Shown piece by piece: positions 21,981 through 33,811 of a stretch of 64,000 nt of DNA. How positions within the stretch are numbered: position 1 is the first letter of the stretch; each line of letters starts with the position of its first letter. Origin of the DNA: Eumeta japonica (taxonomy: Eukaryota; Arthropoda; Insecta; Lepidoptera; Psychidae); the NCBI GenBank assembly GCA_005406025.1, contig BGZK01000105.1, forward strand, positions 1 through 64,000, given 5' to 3'. The notes under the pieces are model-generated. The model did not search any database, was not told the origin of the DNA, and worked only from the letters and a program-made list of their open reading frames with translations. Both the position numbers and the translations under genes were made by a program.

Positions 21981-22843
21981 ATGGAATCGATCATGCATAC
22001 TTTCCGCAAATATTCATAATCTCCTTCTGTTTTAGAACATCTTTGCCAAAGAAATCATAGTCATTGAAGTAGCCGTTTCTGAGAAAAATATCTAATAATA
22101 TCTGCATAAAAATTTTGTAACGAATACCCTGTTAAGAAAACACGTGCGTGATATTGCGCCTCCCTCCCCCCGTCCTCTAGTTCTACGCTGTTGCAGCCTA
22201 AAGCGTTGGCACAGTGACGCAGTCGATCGCGTGATTCGGACGTGCGCGGTGGGTGGACGCGTCCGTGCTCGTGCTTGTCCTTGAACTACATGAAGTTCAA
22301 CGACAAATAATATTTAAGTATTTAATAACAATACCTTTCACTGCTATCGAATATGCAAACATGATTTACTATTGGCGAGTTTTTAGAGGTAACATTGTTG
22401 CGGCTTCAAAACTTCATAGTGAAACTTATCTTGACAGTCAACAATCTGCAAGTCCGCAAGTAATTTTGCGTGCTTTGTATCGCTTACGCGATAATTTCCC
22501 TTAGTTTGCCTTGTTTGTAAGTGAGTAGGACGTGTATGGAAAACCAGAGACTAATTTAACAATACCTTCGGCTACCTTTATATCACTGGCAACATCAAGT
22601 GTCATTTATAGGTAAATGACTAGACGCCGCCACCCGGCGTGGGGCGGCGGCGGTGATGCGCGGCTCGCGGCGCTCGCGCTTCAGGCTGGCCGAGCATTTA
22701 GTAGAGTTTTGTCTTCATTATTTTTTATTATTTATAAGCATATTTTCAATGACACATTTTTGTTATAGTTACTTTGGCAGCTATCCTAAAACAAAAAGGA
22801 GGAGATTACGAATATTTGCGGAAAGATGCATAATCGATTCCAT
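21981..22843. mobile_element. Non-autonomous DNA element with long inverted repeats, copy B
   Basis: The left end 'atggaatcgatcatgcatac' and the reverse complement of the right end 'atggaatcgattatgcatct' match and continue through 'ttccgcaaatattcataatctcct' (with few changes). The inner arms match copy A at 4,084-4,465. The 860-base length includes a GC-rich subterminal patch ('cggcggcggtgatgcgcggc') and a middle part absent from copy A, with a + strand frame (22,253-22,504) containing YWRVFRGNIVAASKLHSE. That frame is not recognised as a transposase. Confidence 0.7.
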
Positions 22844-23395
22844 CATGTATAATTTATTAACATTGAAGTATTTTGATTGGTCAATATTGACTACATGTAC
22901 GGAAACCTTAAAAAAAGTATAATAACGAAAAGTGTTTTGACTTTGTTGTTACACAGTTTTCTTTTCGGAAAATTGGTTAAGTGCGAGTGAGATTTGCAAA
23001 CAGTTGATTGAGCACTTGTTTGAACGACTGTAAGATTTTTTTTTTCCAAAATTTATTTATTCACTCTATGTTTCGATATTTTGGAAAAGGAATATACTTA
23101 CCCTTGATAGAGACGTTTTTTAAAAGAAAATCATAAATATTTCCAACGGAATTTTTTGTTTGTCGTTGTGATTGAATAATAGAAATCGACGTTGCATCAA
23201 TGAATTAACCCGCAACCTAATTACCTAAAAGCAGAATTCGATTTTTACTCCGAAATCGATTTACGAGTCAAAATTGTTGAGTATAAAAATTGTTGTTCTT
23301 ATACATGATTTTGAGCAACTTTAAAGCGTTAGATTAAATTAAAACTTTGCGCACTTAGCAAGGACCAATGACCATACAAGAATATAGTATAATTG
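22844..23395. other. AT-rich stretch, nothing recognised
   Basis: No gene, RNA gene or clear repeat was seen. Confidence 0.4.
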
Positions 23396-23660
23396 GACCG
23401 ATCTAATGCGAAGCCAGAAGCTAGGCAAAGTAACTCTATAACGCAATAACATATCCTATTCGTGTTTAAGCTTGTTAAAGTTGTCTTGAAATATACTCTG
23501 ACTATAACAATTTTAGGGTCTGATAATGGAGCCAGAAGGTAAGCACTATCACTCCATACTAGAACAACTTAACCTAGCCATATTTAGGCTTGGTGGAATT
23601 TTCTTCAAATGCACTTTGGCCATGATTAGTTTTTACGGTCTAATGATGGAGCCAACAATC
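23396..23660 (+). repeat. Degenerate tandem repeat, period about 118-120
   Basis: Units begin 'gatctaatgcgaagccaga' (23,400), 'gtctgataatggagccaga' (23,518) and 'gtctaatgatggagccaac' (23,637). Internal blocks correspond: 'aagcttgttaaagttgtctt' and 'aggcttggtggaattttctt'. Two units and the start of a third are visible. Confidence 0.55.
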
Positions 23661-23920
23661 AAAGTTTTCCTTTTTTTATATCAAAATTTTATTAAATGAA
23701 TTTAACAATATATTGAAAAAGCCTGAATCTTTTTCATTGTAGGAATACGATCGGATATCCTGTTTTAATTAGTTTTGGAAGAACGCGGTGCCATTTGATG
23801 CTACGTGTATTTGTATAGAGAACAGTTTGACATTTACGCAGTACACCACGTGCCTACAAAGGCCCCTTAACTAGGTGCGCACTAAAAACACTCCAGCGCT
23901 CTTTGTGGCTTTATCGGTAA

Positions 23921-23989
23921 ACTAGCTTTTCAATTGCGGCTTTGCCCGCATGAACATAGAACAAATTCCTTCGTCTATTGTACCAGTCG
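23921..23989 (+). repeat. 'gcggctttgcccgc' lepidopteran-type repeat
   Basis: 'actagcttttcaattgcggc', 'tttgcccgcatgaacataga' and 'attccttcgtct' match 27,918-27,980 in order. A phrase of this kind is abundant in Lepidoptera. It sits directly before the hexanucleotide tract. Confidence 0.55.
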
Positions 23990-24130
23990 GTCGTGTTGTC
24001 AATTCAAACCGTAGATACACCCTCATTTCCGATCCCGATATTGTTCCCATTACGATTTTAATTTTGATACCGGTTTTACGCTTGATTTTAATCTCGCTAA
24101 ACCTCTCGATTTTGCTCCCTGTTCTAAAGG
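23990..24130 (+). repeat. Degenerate pyrimidine-rich hexanucleotide tract
   Basis: It contains 'ttccgatcccgatattgttc' and similar units and is the reverse complement in kind of the tracts at 18,700-18,990 and 44,400-44,560. The long open frames on both strands here come from this composition. Confidence 0.5.
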
Positions 24131-24140
24131 GAAAGCAGCT

Positions 24141-24195
24141 GAAAAAAAAATTAATTACGACTTGTATAATCAAGTCGTAATTAATTTTTTTTTTC
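24141..24195. repeat. Near-perfect hairpin, 24-base arms
   Basis: The left arm 24,141-24,164 ends 'ttaattacgacttg', the loop is 'tataat', and the right arm 24,171-24,195 begins 'caagtcgtaattaa'. The arms are exact complements apart from one extra T in the terminal A/T run. It could be a cruciform-forming palindrome, a MITE remnant or a hairpin RNA. Nothing shows transcription. Confidence 0.8.
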
Positions 24196-24559
24196 ATATA
24201 CTTTCTGCAAATATTGTACGTATAAATTTCTGAAAAAATTCCATAAATTGTAGGAAAATCTATGTCAAAATCCTTTACGTAGTCGAGAAGAACAAAGCAC
24301 ATGCACAGATATCAAAACAGACTCGAAAAGCGACTCGGTTTTATACTAATTAGGTATGAAAATAAATAAACATGATAGACTTACAATAACTCAACATTCT
24401 TATTTTTAGATAAGAATGTATACGTAAGGTGTATAAGTACGATGTTATAAGAATTATATATCTCATGAAGAGGGGAATGATCCGCCAGAATTCTGACTGT
24501 TCAGATGTGAGTTATATACATTATATACGAGTGTTAATATACAGTCATTTTAATATCGA

Positions 24560-24760
24560 TTAATCTATATATACACAAAGAAAAATCTTGACTGCTTGAC
24601 TCACGCACACATTAACGCCCAGCTCAAACCCTTAGCCCTAGAAAGCTGAGTAAGACGTAGACAAGGAATATGAAAGGGGATTTCAAAATTCAGCCACTGA
24701 AGGAGTACAATGGGTGTACAGAATTTCAATATTAAATAGACATTTTCACTCGATACTTCG
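24560..24760 (+). repeat. Dispersed 'ttgactgcttgact' repeat
   Basis: 'aaatcttgactgcttgactc', 'cccagctcaaaccc' and 'ggggatttcaaaattcagcc' follow the same plan as the repeat split at 16,735-17,330. Confidence 0.5.
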
Positions 24761-25118
24761 TAAAATTATTTCAAAAAACCAATAAGCAAATACAAATTTC
24801 AAGTTTTTTTTTTTTTAAAGTTCTTTGTTTATTGATATTTTTCGGGACGTTGATTAATAAAATGGCATTTATTTTGGAATACGATTTAAGTTTTCATTAA
24901 TCATGTTTTGCAAGTGCAACAAGATCCAAAATAAAAAAAAATCTGTTTGTCTGTGTATTTTTTTGTTCGCGTTTCACGAAGAGGTTGCTTGTACGGACAT
25001 GAAGCGGTTTTAAATGCATTTTTTCTGGGAGACTGACCCCAACACTTATATATGTTAGTGAAAGCTGGGTGCGGCAGAAGAAAAATGCAAATAGAATCAA
25101 CGCGGTGGCAACGCGATC

Positions 25119-25500
25119 TTTACGCAATAGATATGTGTCGTGTGTCCATGAAAGATAAATGCAAGAACAGTGATGTCAAAGACCGGTGTGGTCTAAATTA
25201 AGATGTAGTGACTAGAGTAGAAGAGGTGTGTTGCTGTGGTTTGGCCATCTGGAAAGGATGAATGATAATAGACTGACAAAACTAATCTATGTGACATATG
25301 TGTGTAGTGGAAAGATCGGCAAGGGTCGCCCCAGAAAATTCTACGCAGATCAAAGGGGTGACATATTAAGAAAGAGCGTTTTTTTTTTGCATCTGAAACC
25401 GACGAACTTCCATGAAATAATTTATGGATATCAGCAAAGCAAGAGAAATATGTAAAGATCGTGCCATGCGAAAATCTATGATTATTGTCTATGATTATGC
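25119..25500 (+). pseudogene. 3' end of a non-LTR retrotransposon ORF
   Basis: Frames joined by eye give AIDMCRVSMKDKCKNSDVKD (about 25,120-25,180), then LLWFGHLERMNDNRLTKLIY and GKIGKGRPRKFYADQ (25,232-25,360), then AREICKDRAMRKSMIIVY (about 25,440-25,490). WFGHxxRM...GRGRPRK...AREVCxDR is a conserved tail of an abundant insect LINE ORF. It has no RT core, so it is 5'-truncated. At least two frame changes and a T-run (25,381-25,388) break it. The same end, AREIYKDRPMRKSVVSAYP, recurs at 60,451-60,530. Confidence 0.8.
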
Positions 25501-26756
25501 GGAAATCTATGATATATTATTATTATCTAACTTAAAACATAGGCCACGTTTCGTTAATTATCTGTTGACGTGGATAGAGTCGCGGGCGAAAGCTTTTAAC
25601 GAATAAAAGTATAAAGTAGTCAAAGGTCAAAAAAAATTCTATGTATGCAATTATTTTTTAACATCTTACCCCAGATTTACATAAAATCAGAACTTTTAAT
25701 ACAAAAGTAACAATTTTTGAGTTTTACAACTATGAAAAAGAAATGTGAATTTCTGTTTGTTAACGCATTGTCATGAAAACGTAAGTATATTACTTTCGGT
25801 TGGTTTCATTGTCTATGGACGATTTATAAAGCTTCTTAAAATTTCCTTATACAAAGAATCCCATCAAAAGTATAGCGAATACTAAATCGACTACGCCTAT
25901 TAAAATAACACAACTCTGAATCCGTAATATGACCCGGAGTAAAAAGGATTACCAGTCAAAATCAAAACACGTGCCTAAGGTACAAGCCGGAACCCTTTTT
26001 ACCTCCACATGAACCCAAAGGGATCGGCCCTGGAGCTTATTATGTTTTCTTTGCGTTCGCTTCCATCGAAACAGTCAAAGCATTCGCCGCGGGCTACTTA
26101 AGCCATTCTTATTCAAACACGTGAGATATAAATGGTTATATTTACTTTACACCGTAAATTCATTATAGTCCTCTTTGGACAGAAAATATACTGGCTGAAT
26201 TATTTTTATGTATCTCTATGATAATTCTCTTCAAGGCAACTCTTGAATAGCTATATCAATATTGCTTGTATTAAAAAAATATTTTAAGTAACTAACTATG
26301 CAAGTTTCTTTCAAAATCATCAATTATTAATATACCAAACTGTTATTCTGAAAGCGTTAATTGTTTTGTTTTTAGTTTATATATATTAGGACATTTTTTT
26401 CTACAGTACATATTTTATGCATGTATTACATTTACATATGATAGATTTTATGTCATATATACAAATCCTCCGATTTTCTTACGATTAGTAATTCTATTCT
26501 AATCTTATTACAGATTCTTTAAACTTTTATTTTTTGTAATTCTCAAAATTCGATTTAGAGCGTAGAGAATTTCCCTATGAGCTGAAACCGTTTTATGCTG
26601 ATCTGAAAATGTTTGTAGCTAGTTTATTCTTACTTGTAAAATAAATTACAATTAGCTTTTACAAAATTCATAAGTTATAACATCGATGCTATATTTAACC
26701 CTCGCACGATTCTAGTCCACGTAGATCACAATTCCGTTCACAATCTATACATCTCG
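25501..26756. other. AT-rich stretch, nothing recognised
   Basis: The first hundred bases may be the LINE's 3' untranslated end. No gene or repeat recognised after that. Confidence 0.4.
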
Positions 26757-27222
26757 TTTAAATTGTTTCTTTGCCACCCCAAACTTCAACTCAACCTCAA
26801 TCCCGTTTCTCAATCTGATTCCAATCGGCAAACTTATTCCAGCTCCAATCCCAATCTCGGCCTCAATCGCAATTTCAATTTCGTTACCTGTCTCTCATTT
26901 GAATTACTTCTTTGCCATCCCGAACTTGAACTCAAAGCCAATCCCGTTATCAACCTGATTCCAATCGGCAAACTTATTCCAGCTCCAATCCCAATCTCGG
27001 CCTCAATCGCAATTTTGATCACAATCTCGATCCCGATACCGATTTCGACACCTGTCTTTCATTTGAATTACTTCTTTGCCATCCCGAACTTGAACTCAAA
27101 GCCAATCCCGTTATCAACCTGATTCCAATCGGCAAACTTATTCCAGCTCCAATCCCAATCTCGGCCTCAATCGCAATTTCGATCACTATCTCGATCCCCG
27201 CCCAGATTTCGTTACCTATTTA
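26757..27222 (+). repeat. Minisatellite, three units of about 140-164 bases
   Basis: Units start at about 26,757, 26,897 and 27,061 with 'tttgaattacttctttgcc' or close variants. Each contains 'ctgattccaatcggcaaact', 'tattccagctccaatcccaa' and 'tctcggcctcaatcgcaatt'. Unit 1 lacks about 24 bases present in units 2 and 3. Within each unit a degenerate 'caatcycgat' submotif repeats, linking it to the other hexanucleotide tracts. The open frames here (26,763-27,122 and its antisense) are repeat-encoded, not genes. Confidence 0.9.
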
Positions 27223-27560
27223 ATAACATTATAACAACACCAGAATACGTGCAGTACATAAATAAAAATGTCTAATATATTATCTGCAGGACTATCATTT
27301 TACTATCCCTCTGTGTTTATCTTGGCATGGGACTTTAATAAAATCGTATAATCTACCTTTTTAGAGCTTTGAATTACTTTAAGTTGAAGGTGATAAATAA
27401 ATGAATTTGTTTTAACTCTCAATCAAGTGTCCGTATACACCTCAAATTGACCAAGAATGATTTCTTCGTCTTTGCCAAACGTCAAATCGTTTCATTATTT
27501 TATAGGGCAATATTTACCATTATTAAAGTTCTACATGTAATTAATGTGTATACTATATAT

Positions 27561-27616
27561 ATGTTCTGTACTAAAGAGTACTCATATATATATGACTACT
27601 CTTTAGTACAGAACAT
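27561..27616. repeat. Perfect hairpin, 20-base arms
   Basis: The left arm 'atgttctgtactaaagagta' (27,561-27,580) is exactly complementary to 'tactctttagtacagaacat' (27,597-27,616), with a 16-base AT-rich loop. It lies in AT-rich unique sequence. It could be a hairpin RNA precursor or a recent palindrome. No evidence of expression. Confidence 0.85.
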
Positions 27617-27917
27617 CTACGAGAAATTTTGCTTAGATCCTATGTATATTTTGCCCAATAACTATCACTACAATGTTATGGGCGCATAACCGTAAAATCG
27701 TACGAAGGTGAGAACAAAAATAGTAAATTCTCTATGATCTGGGCTTAGTATCGTATATTACGGCTTAATGCGCGGACATTATTTTCTCAGCGAGAAACTA
27801 TCCATAGATTTTATGCCCGCGTCCCTTCTTTTTTACGAGACATCATAATAATAATAATTAATGGTACAGTAAAACTTCAAACGCTATTACAGCCGTTTCA
27901 ACCCTTTTATACGAAAT

Positions 27918-28140
27918 ACTAGCTTGAAGCGTGCGGCTTCCCCCGCGTGGACATAGAATGTATTCCTTCGTCTTTGATATTATTCAATCCAGTGTATAAG
28001 AGTTCCGGTGGCCTACTTCCCATCCAGTCAACCTCCTCCTCTATCAGACATCCTATTTCCCACCTGTGAGACCGGCAACGCACTGTTACTTTTTTGGAGT
28101 TGCGAATGCCCATGGGCGGCGATGACCACCTACTCTCTGG
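27918..28140 (+). repeat. SINE-like element
   Basis: It begins with the 'actagcttgaagcgtgcggc' phrase shared with 23,921, continues through 'gagttccggtggcctactt' and ends with 'gaatgcccatgggcggcgat'. The last two blocks also occur at 50,528-50,660. There is no open frame of interest. Confidence 0.6.
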
Positions 28141-31100
28141 TGGCTCAGATTGGCTCAGATAAGATTCTATGAAACTCCATTTTATGAAGTTAGAAAACGA
28201 GGTGCCTCTTTTTGGTTATCTTATGAAACTCATAATATAAATGAGTAATCGTATCTGTCACTCATTCCCCTGAACCACCATGGGATGTGAAGTGACTAGG
28301 CTACTTTTTATCCCGGAAAAATGTAAGATTCCTGTGGGTAAATATTAATTATAGTAACTCTGTAATTGATACATAGTTCTGATTCAAACAATCAACTACA
28401 ATAAAATAATAATGTTAGTAGAATAGATAATAATGTTAGTAGAGTAGATTGATAAAGTTTAATTTAAATTTTAAAAAATTAGAAAGAAAAATAACATTTA
28501 TTTTCTTATACAAAGTGTAATATTAATTTTATCTTTTTATTTGAAATTATGAATAATTATGACCGTTACAAGGAAAATTTGCTGGTTCTATTAAAAACGT
28601 ATTCCGAATGATTATCAACCCTTCCTCATATTGCTTGATCCATATTGCCACTTTCAATTACGGAAGACCAAAAAGAATTATCATAGTACACATTACAAAA
28701 ATTATAGTACTTAACAATAATTTAAATTAAAAAGAAATGTCATAAATCTAAATATACTTACCATAATTATGTGCCCAAATGGTTTCTTTTTGTCCCACTT
28801 AAATTAAACATTTGATACTTTATTAAACTTATAGTTTTACTTTTCACTACTATATGGTGGTCTAAGCGTTTTGCAATCCATCGGGCGTATTACATAACTC
28901 AACAGGGTCTTAGGACTTGTTTGTTACAATATAAGTCAAGGATAAAAATTTAAAAATAATTATTAAGTGAGTAATATTAATTTGTTATAATTATAAGCGC
29001 CACACCTAGTGGGAAACCTTATCGGTACATCAGATATTAGTGGTCTGAAGTTGCTCGCTAAACCGCTTGCAAACGAACAACTTCATACTGTAGTATCATC
29101 GTGTCACCCCGATAAACATTCACTCTCATCATTTTTTCATAACGCTTCAAAATAAGGATAACTTCAACAATTGTAGTAGCGATTTCAAATTACTAATCCG
29201 GCTTAAAAACTAATATTTAGTTTAGTATGTGAAAAAGAGATATAAAAACTATAACCACAGAGTTACCGAAAACCACTAGGTGTTTACTTGTCTCTGTAGA
29301 AACTTTCATGGTAAACTTATTATTTATAAACATGGACGTGTTTACATGCGTAAAAAGGACGCGCCAGTTCCTACGCCTCATTAAATCAAAGGTAAAGTTC
29401 GCATCGACGCGATACCTGGAACTTAATTTACAAAGTTTATTATAGAGATAAAGTACGGAAGCCTCCCGAAGTTGCCGGCAACTTGCGGTCAAGATAAATT
29501 ATCGTGCACGTAGACTTTGTTGCTACATTTCTCAATTCCCGATAATGCGGTAATTTTCGCAGAAAGCAATGGCGTTAAGCGAAACACTGTAATATTTGGA
29601 AGAGTTATATAAAACGATCAGGAGTAAAAACCAAAATCCACTCAGTAATTCTATCTGTCCGTATGTGTGTCAGAATTTCTCTCAGACCTCTTATAGACTC
29701 CCTTTATGTATATGTAAGAAGCTTTGTTAATAGATCTTAATTTTGTTTTTATTGATCCCTAGGACATATCCAGGGTACGTAATAACATAAATGTATTTTA
29801 TTATATCTCGTTGTGGAAAATTTAGATTTCTTATAAATATTTGAAGAAGATATATATTTTTAGTAGTTTTATTGTTTTTGTAATTTATTACCGGTACGTC
29901 ATTCTTTATACATTTAAGAATATTTAATTTAAAAATTAAATTATTTACTACAATAAATTATGATCTTCACGGACTACCGTGGCAAGTCGGCGGTCACTAT
30001 ATCAAATGATGATTATGATCATCAATGACAGCAACCATAGCAATAGTTGCTGTCTATCATTAATCCGAGTGTTTTAAAACTTTACTAGTTTGTGGGTAGA
30101 GTACTTCCATAGATCTCAGTACGGTGATTTTTAATATCCATTTATACACCCACGTACGAGCATCAACCAGGTACGATGCCAAATTAGGGCAAAGCACACG
30201 GGCGTCAAACTAAGGCCAGTGACTTGCATTCGTAGAACGCGCATTTCCAACCAGCTTATACGTCAACCGTCTAATTGGCGTAAATTTGGTTTTCTGTAGT
30301 GTCTTGTATTGAATAGTCACTTATCAAGTATTGAATTAATTGACAAAAATAGAATTGGCAATTTGAATAAAAAACAAGCTACTGTAATTTACATCATTTT
30401 GAAACAGTGACAGGATCTTCTACCTTTACTTGAGTTTTTAGCACACAGACTACTGAAAGAAGAAAGAAGAAATAAAAACGCACGATATGCAATTTTTTTA
30501 ATTCTGGTTTTTATACAACTCATCGGTAATATAAAGTATCCATTGATAATACAATATAAAAATATAAGCAATATTTTTTCATTTTAAATGTGACAGTTTT
30601 CACATTTTCCATGGCGCGATAAAAACATTGGCAAATGCCAATAAGCCTCCTTGTGCCGCCGCCCCGCGAATAGTCTGTGTAGACACGGCGCGGCACTCAC
30701 CGCGCGTCAACTCAGTATCTTGCGCATCGTTTAATCGCACGCGAGCTTATACACATGAAGCACCGTACAGCGCCACGAGGCGTGTTCATATAGAGGCAAA
30801 CTGGAGCACGTCATTTTGACGCACGTGTGTGGCCACCTTTACCTTAATAAGAAAAAGAGATATTACCTTTACCAAATTTTAACTTGATCGACTTTTTCCT
30901 GTGCGAATAATATATTTAATTTTAATGACGCCATCAAAATATTGCCGCGATCGTATATCAATACGCTTTACATTCATATAAAGACTTTTTGTGGTCGGTA
31001 AAGACGGTAATAAATATCTTGATCGTTTTTTAATGTCTCTATTTTTTACACACTTAATTTTAACTATTTATTTGAATAATTTCCGAAATTTTTACTGTGA

Positions 31101-31879
31101 GTGTTGACTGAGTCCACTAAAGTCCATTTTCGAAATTTAACTATTAAAAAAAAATCTTTATTGCAAGATCAATATATAATAGACTTTTCCTATAACCCAC
31201 TTGAGGTATTTCCGAAATAAAAAGAAATGCCCCAACTGCCTTAAAAGAAAATAAATCTCGGCGGGGCATTGTCATCGGGCTATCCCCTCGAGCCGTCGCG
31301 AAACAAACGCGAGCCCCCGCTAAGAAAATAATGCTGGTATAATAATGGGAGAAACACTTACCGCAGAATAGTGGGATTCCCGCCCCGCTCGTTAGAGGTC
31401 GCGTTAAACGAACCGAACTGCGAAGGACTTTGCAGGGGATTTTGAAGCTTTCCCAACGGCTATACCTTTAATTTCTCTCGGACTCCTAGTTTTATAACTT
31501 CTGTATGCTACCGTTGCCAACGTCAGAAATATGTTATTATTTTTTGTTATTTTATACAATCAAAAAAAAAAGCTTGTGGAACGGTCGATCTCTGAAATTT
31601 TCCGCCGTGTTATTTATCGATGTTTTTTAGAGCTCCTTGAGTTATGAATATTGTCTACGAGTTATTTCAGCTCTAAAATTTGAAACACGATTGACCCTTC
31701 AGGCAATCCCTTAAACTTCTTACTACTTTCGAGCTCGAAGTGTTGAAAATGAAGAAGCAATAAATTATTGAGATCATCATCCTCAAAAGATTGTTTTTAA
31801 TGCTTTTTCAAGTTCTCTGAGCCCAAAAATACAGTTCTTATACGTACTGAGCTCTTACAATTCAGAAATCTGTGTATTA
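28141..31879. other. AT-rich, no gene; island at 31,240-31,450
   Basis: No gene recognised. A GC-richer patch at 30,640-30,830 and an island at 31,240-31,450 ('cccctcgagccgtcgcgaaa', 'cccgccccgctcgttagagg') stand out as unique sequence. A small inverted repeat lies at 30,025-30,056. Confidence 0.4.
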
Positions 31880-32060
31880 AAAACCACTTTTTTTTTTTGA
31901 AGTGAAACTTCTTTATCGGCGTATGGGAGAAATTTTATAGCAATGTAACGTTTTTCTGTTACGCGCCATCTTTATTTCTGGGTAACATTTTTCCGTTACG
32001 CGCCATATTTATTCAATGTTATTAATGTCATCGTGGCATAAACATAATTGTTACTAAGGC
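31880..32060 (+). repeat. 'gaagtgaaacttctt' repeat with 35-base tandem duplication
   Basis: After 'aagtgaaacttctttatcgg' come two adjacent units, 'tgtaacgtttttctgttacg' and 'ggtaacatttttccgttacg', each followed by 'cgccat.tttatt' (about 31,945-32,012). Related phrases occur near 17,420-17,580. Confidence 0.55.
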
Positions 32061-33556
32061 CACCTGTCACATATACTTTCTGTCAACACCCTAGATCTAT
32101 TTACAGTTTGTACATATTACATTTTCCTATTATCTAAGTTGAAACCTTTTCATCCGACATACATGAACTATATCGCACATTCTTTTTTAATATTTCAACT
32201 ATATCTTTGAAGCATGTTGTTTGATATCGATATTCTTTATGGCATCCAACGCAGTTTCTTAAACAGAAAAAGATAACCGAGTACCATTTGAGACTAAGAT
32301 TAAGCTTTTGTCCGTAGCTAATCTGGAAGGTACATTTATTATAAACTATACTATTTGTACTTGCGGATTAATTTTCGGACAATCATTTGATACAGTCAAG
32401 GATCCGGCACTAGAATTTTTTTTCTCATGTGTTGATCAAATAGAATGATGTTCTAATAATTCATTTAATTATAATGAAATAAAAAAAAACTTAAAATTTG
32501 CAAATCTGTCCAAATTTGAAAAATATGTTGCTGATGTCAATTTTTTTCCATAAATCTTTAATATGGTTATATGAAGTTCATTATCCAAACTCATATGTTT
32601 GATAATTATCAAAATGAATGCTTGAAGACAAATAACAATTTTGTAAGCAAACTGCTAAAACTAATGAAATGTATATTTGACTTGTAGTAGTACACTGTAC
32701 TATGATATGACATTCGAAAATTAAATTTACTCCAGAAATAATCTAATAACAATAAGATTAAATACAAATAAGTTAATCAAAGTTAATGGCAGCAGGATTT
32801 GCCCAGAAAATTTTACATTTCGAATATACAATTATTTCTAATCCCTTCATTATTTGTAATTTTATCATCCGCTGTTATATTTACAAATACAAAAGAAATT
32901 TCTTTATATTTCAAAATAGTATGCAATCGATTTTAATAAAATGAAATCTCTATTTAGATAGCAAAAAATACAAATACACTATCGCAGCGGCAATTTTCAC
33001 AGACCCACAGATAGGAGATCTGAAACGGTATTCCTGAAAAAGAAAGTCCTTAACCCTCGGCTGGCAGCGTACTATTTTTATGTACGAAGACAATATTTTT
33101 ATTTTTCAGAAAAAAATGCTTATTATTATTGACTCTGCAGATTTCATTGTTCTCCTTTATAACGGCTTACCGCCGTTATATTGTGTTAGAAAACGATGAA
33201 TACATCCAAAGACAGGTAATGGATTGTAAGTGCATTGTTTAAATCACACGCCACGCCGTCGGCCGGAGCGAGTCGCGCCCGACAGAGTGCGCGGCGGGAT
33301 TTATCAGGCGTTTAGCCAACTTTTATGGCCGTTTCGAAAGCAATAACGGATCCATATCAGGATATTAGAACCGTTAATTTTGGCAGGATTTTCTCATCGC
33401 ATTAGAAATCAAGCGCTTCCCATTGTAGCGTGTTAAAATTAAAATGTTTTTATCGTGTGTATATGTTGATTTTCTATTTAAAATGTGGTAAACGTGAATT
33501 TGTTATTACCACTCACAAAGAGCGTTTTGCTTATTGATCCATCTGTCTATTTCTAT
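32061..33556. other. AT-rich, no gene; island at 33,240-33,430
   Basis: No gene recognised. The island ('ccacgccgtcggccggagcg', then 'aacttttatggccgtttcg') is unique and GC-richer. TTTATGGCC-like words suit homeodomain binding, but that is speculation. Confidence 0.35.
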
Positions 33557-33811
33557 TGTGTGAGGTGTTAATTCGCGAAAATTCCTAATAGACGCTTGCC
33601 TGTAATATGCATTAACATGCAGCATGCAACCCACCGCTGACCCTCGATCCGAGAAGATTGACAGATATCGAACACCTAAGCTAGTGTTAATTTTTTTAAT
33701 TATCTTATTTCGCTAACCGTTAAATTGTTAGTTTCTACGTACGTTTCATGCGAACCATGATGTGTCTGCCTGATCAATCAAGTATGTTAATGCATATTGC
33801 AGGCAAGCGTC
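33557..33811 (-). mobile_element. Minimal Penelope-like copy: terminal repeat only
   Basis: Read on the - strand, it matches the end of the coding copy at 36,803-38,222 (block 'gtcagcggtgggttgcatgc', the 'cgatatctgtcaatc' block and 'ggcaagcgtct'). The 221-base core 33,591-33,811 has inverted ends, 'gacgcttgcctg' with 'caggcaagcgtc', extended to about 28 bases. In front of it stands 'tgtgaggtgttaattcgcga' (33,560-33,579), which also precedes the coding copy. An extension of about 30-40 bases beside the terminal repeat is a known trait of Penelope elements. Confidence 0.7.

Noticed and set aside
26763..27122. 119-codon + strand frame rich in proline and isoleucine
   Set aside because: Encoded by the minisatellite; the peptide repeats with the DNA units.
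26757..27222. CRISPR-like array
   Set aside because: The units are long, nearly contiguous and without unique spacers, in a eukaryotic context. It is a minisatellite.
31310..31450. Minus-strand exon suggested by 'gcggtaagtg' near 31,372
   Set aside because: No open frame with an ATG or acceptor supports it. A conserved non-coding island fits as well.
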